A stretch of 42,403 nt of DNA from assembly GCA_031267675.1 (NCBI GenBank), contig JAIRYT010000102.1, positions 1 through 42,403 on the forward strand, written 5' to 3'. Position 1 is the first letter of the stretch, and each line of letters opens with the position of its first letter. The notes beneath the pieces were generated by a model, which saw nothing but the letters and a program-made list of their open reading frames with translations, did no database searches and had not been told where the DNA came from. Shown piece after piece: positions 42,291 through 42,403 of this stretch. This stretch comes from Treponema sp. (lineage in GTDB: Bacteria; Spirochaetota; Spirochaetia; Treponematales; Breznakiellaceae). The translations under genes and the position numbers were made by a program.

Positions 42291-42403
42291 AGAATCCCCG
42301 CCGTGAACGGCGGGGTATTAAAGATTTCTCCTTGAAATCTATGTGTTTACGGGGGAACAAATCCCCCGCACCCCCAGTGTTACGCCCTAAAGGGCGGGGA
42401 ATT
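42291..42403 (-). mobile_element. Hairpin-rich end, possibly of an IS200/IS605-type element (continues past window)
   Basis: Four hairpins within ~105 bp: CCCCGCCG/CGGCGGGG with TGAA loop (42296-42315), AGATTTC/GAAATCT (42322-42340), GGGGGA/TCCCCC (42351-42367), and GCCCT/AGGGC with a two-base loop (42384-42395). CCCCGCC...GGCGGGG hairpins at the tips are common at IS200/IS605 ends, and the structured run could be an omega-like RNA of a TnpB element coming from the right. No tnpA or tnpB is in the window, so this is inference; a terminator cluster is the alternative. Confidence 0.3.

Noticed and set aside
41729-42403. CRISPR-Cas locus suggested by the Cas2-like gene and by repeats at the end
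   Set aside because: The end repeats are different hairpins without equal spacing or spacers, and no cas1 or other cas gene is present.

Overview
The window looks like a chromosomal segment of a Treponema-like spirochaete. This is inferred from gene content: several lipoproteins without recognisable relatives elsewhere, a Gram-negative-type LolC/D/E lipoprotein sorting set and an MlaE/F/D lipid transport set next to Firmicute-like genes (pdxK, mrfA/mrfB, clpC). No rRNA is present to confirm it. Most of the window is GC-rich and uses GC-rich codons. Two islands are clearly AT-rich: 1-2450 and 19.7-21.7 kb.

Region 1 (1-2.8 kb): an accessory, cassette-like region. It holds the 3' end of a Doc/Fic toxin, small membrane proteins, a YdcF/SanA-like protein and an unknown protein. 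They are separated by dyad-symmetric elements that resemble integron attC sites. Region 2 (2.9-6.0 kb): a PilZ c-di-GMP receptor followed by two 23S rRNA methyltransferase-like genes (RlmM-like, RlmL-like) and a TetR regulator. Region 3 (6.0-10.6 kb, minus strand): an SRP RNA gene not visible as an ORF, pyridoxine kinase, a beta-helix repeat lipoprotein, and a GerMN-domain membrane protein translationally coupled to a PAS-GAF-GGDEF diguanylate cyclase. Region 4 (10.6-13.5 kb): mlaE-mlaF-mlaD phospholipid/lipid transport operon. Region 5 (13.5-19.7 kb): an ABC-F ATPase with an SH3-type lipoprotein, a decayed toxin-antitoxin locus, another lipoprotein and a long-chain acyl-CoA synthetase.

Region 6 (19.7-21.65 kb): an AT-rich restriction-modification island (Dam-family adenine methyltransferase plus HNH endonuclease). 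Region 7 (22-31.3 kb): a sodium/alanine symporter with a textbook terminator, a small membrane exporter, a UvrD/Rep helicase, the convergent mrfA-mrfB repair pair, and glgC. Region 8 (31.3-42.1 kb, minus strand): an apparent eight-gene operon running from a stand-alone Cas2-like protein through prfB (with the classical +1 programmed frameshift), a PEGA-like membrane protein, ftsY, an exported protein and lolC-lolD-lolE, with clpC behind it on its own promoter. The genes link translation termination, SRP-dependent targeting and lipoprotein release. The window ends in a hairpin-rich stretch that may be the end of an IS200/IS605-type element.

The most unusual general signal is that about nine genes have a good sigma70-type promoter whose -10 hexamer ends only 5-8 nt before the start codon, which predicts leaderless mRNAs, while other genes have normal leaders and Shine-Dalgarno sequences.
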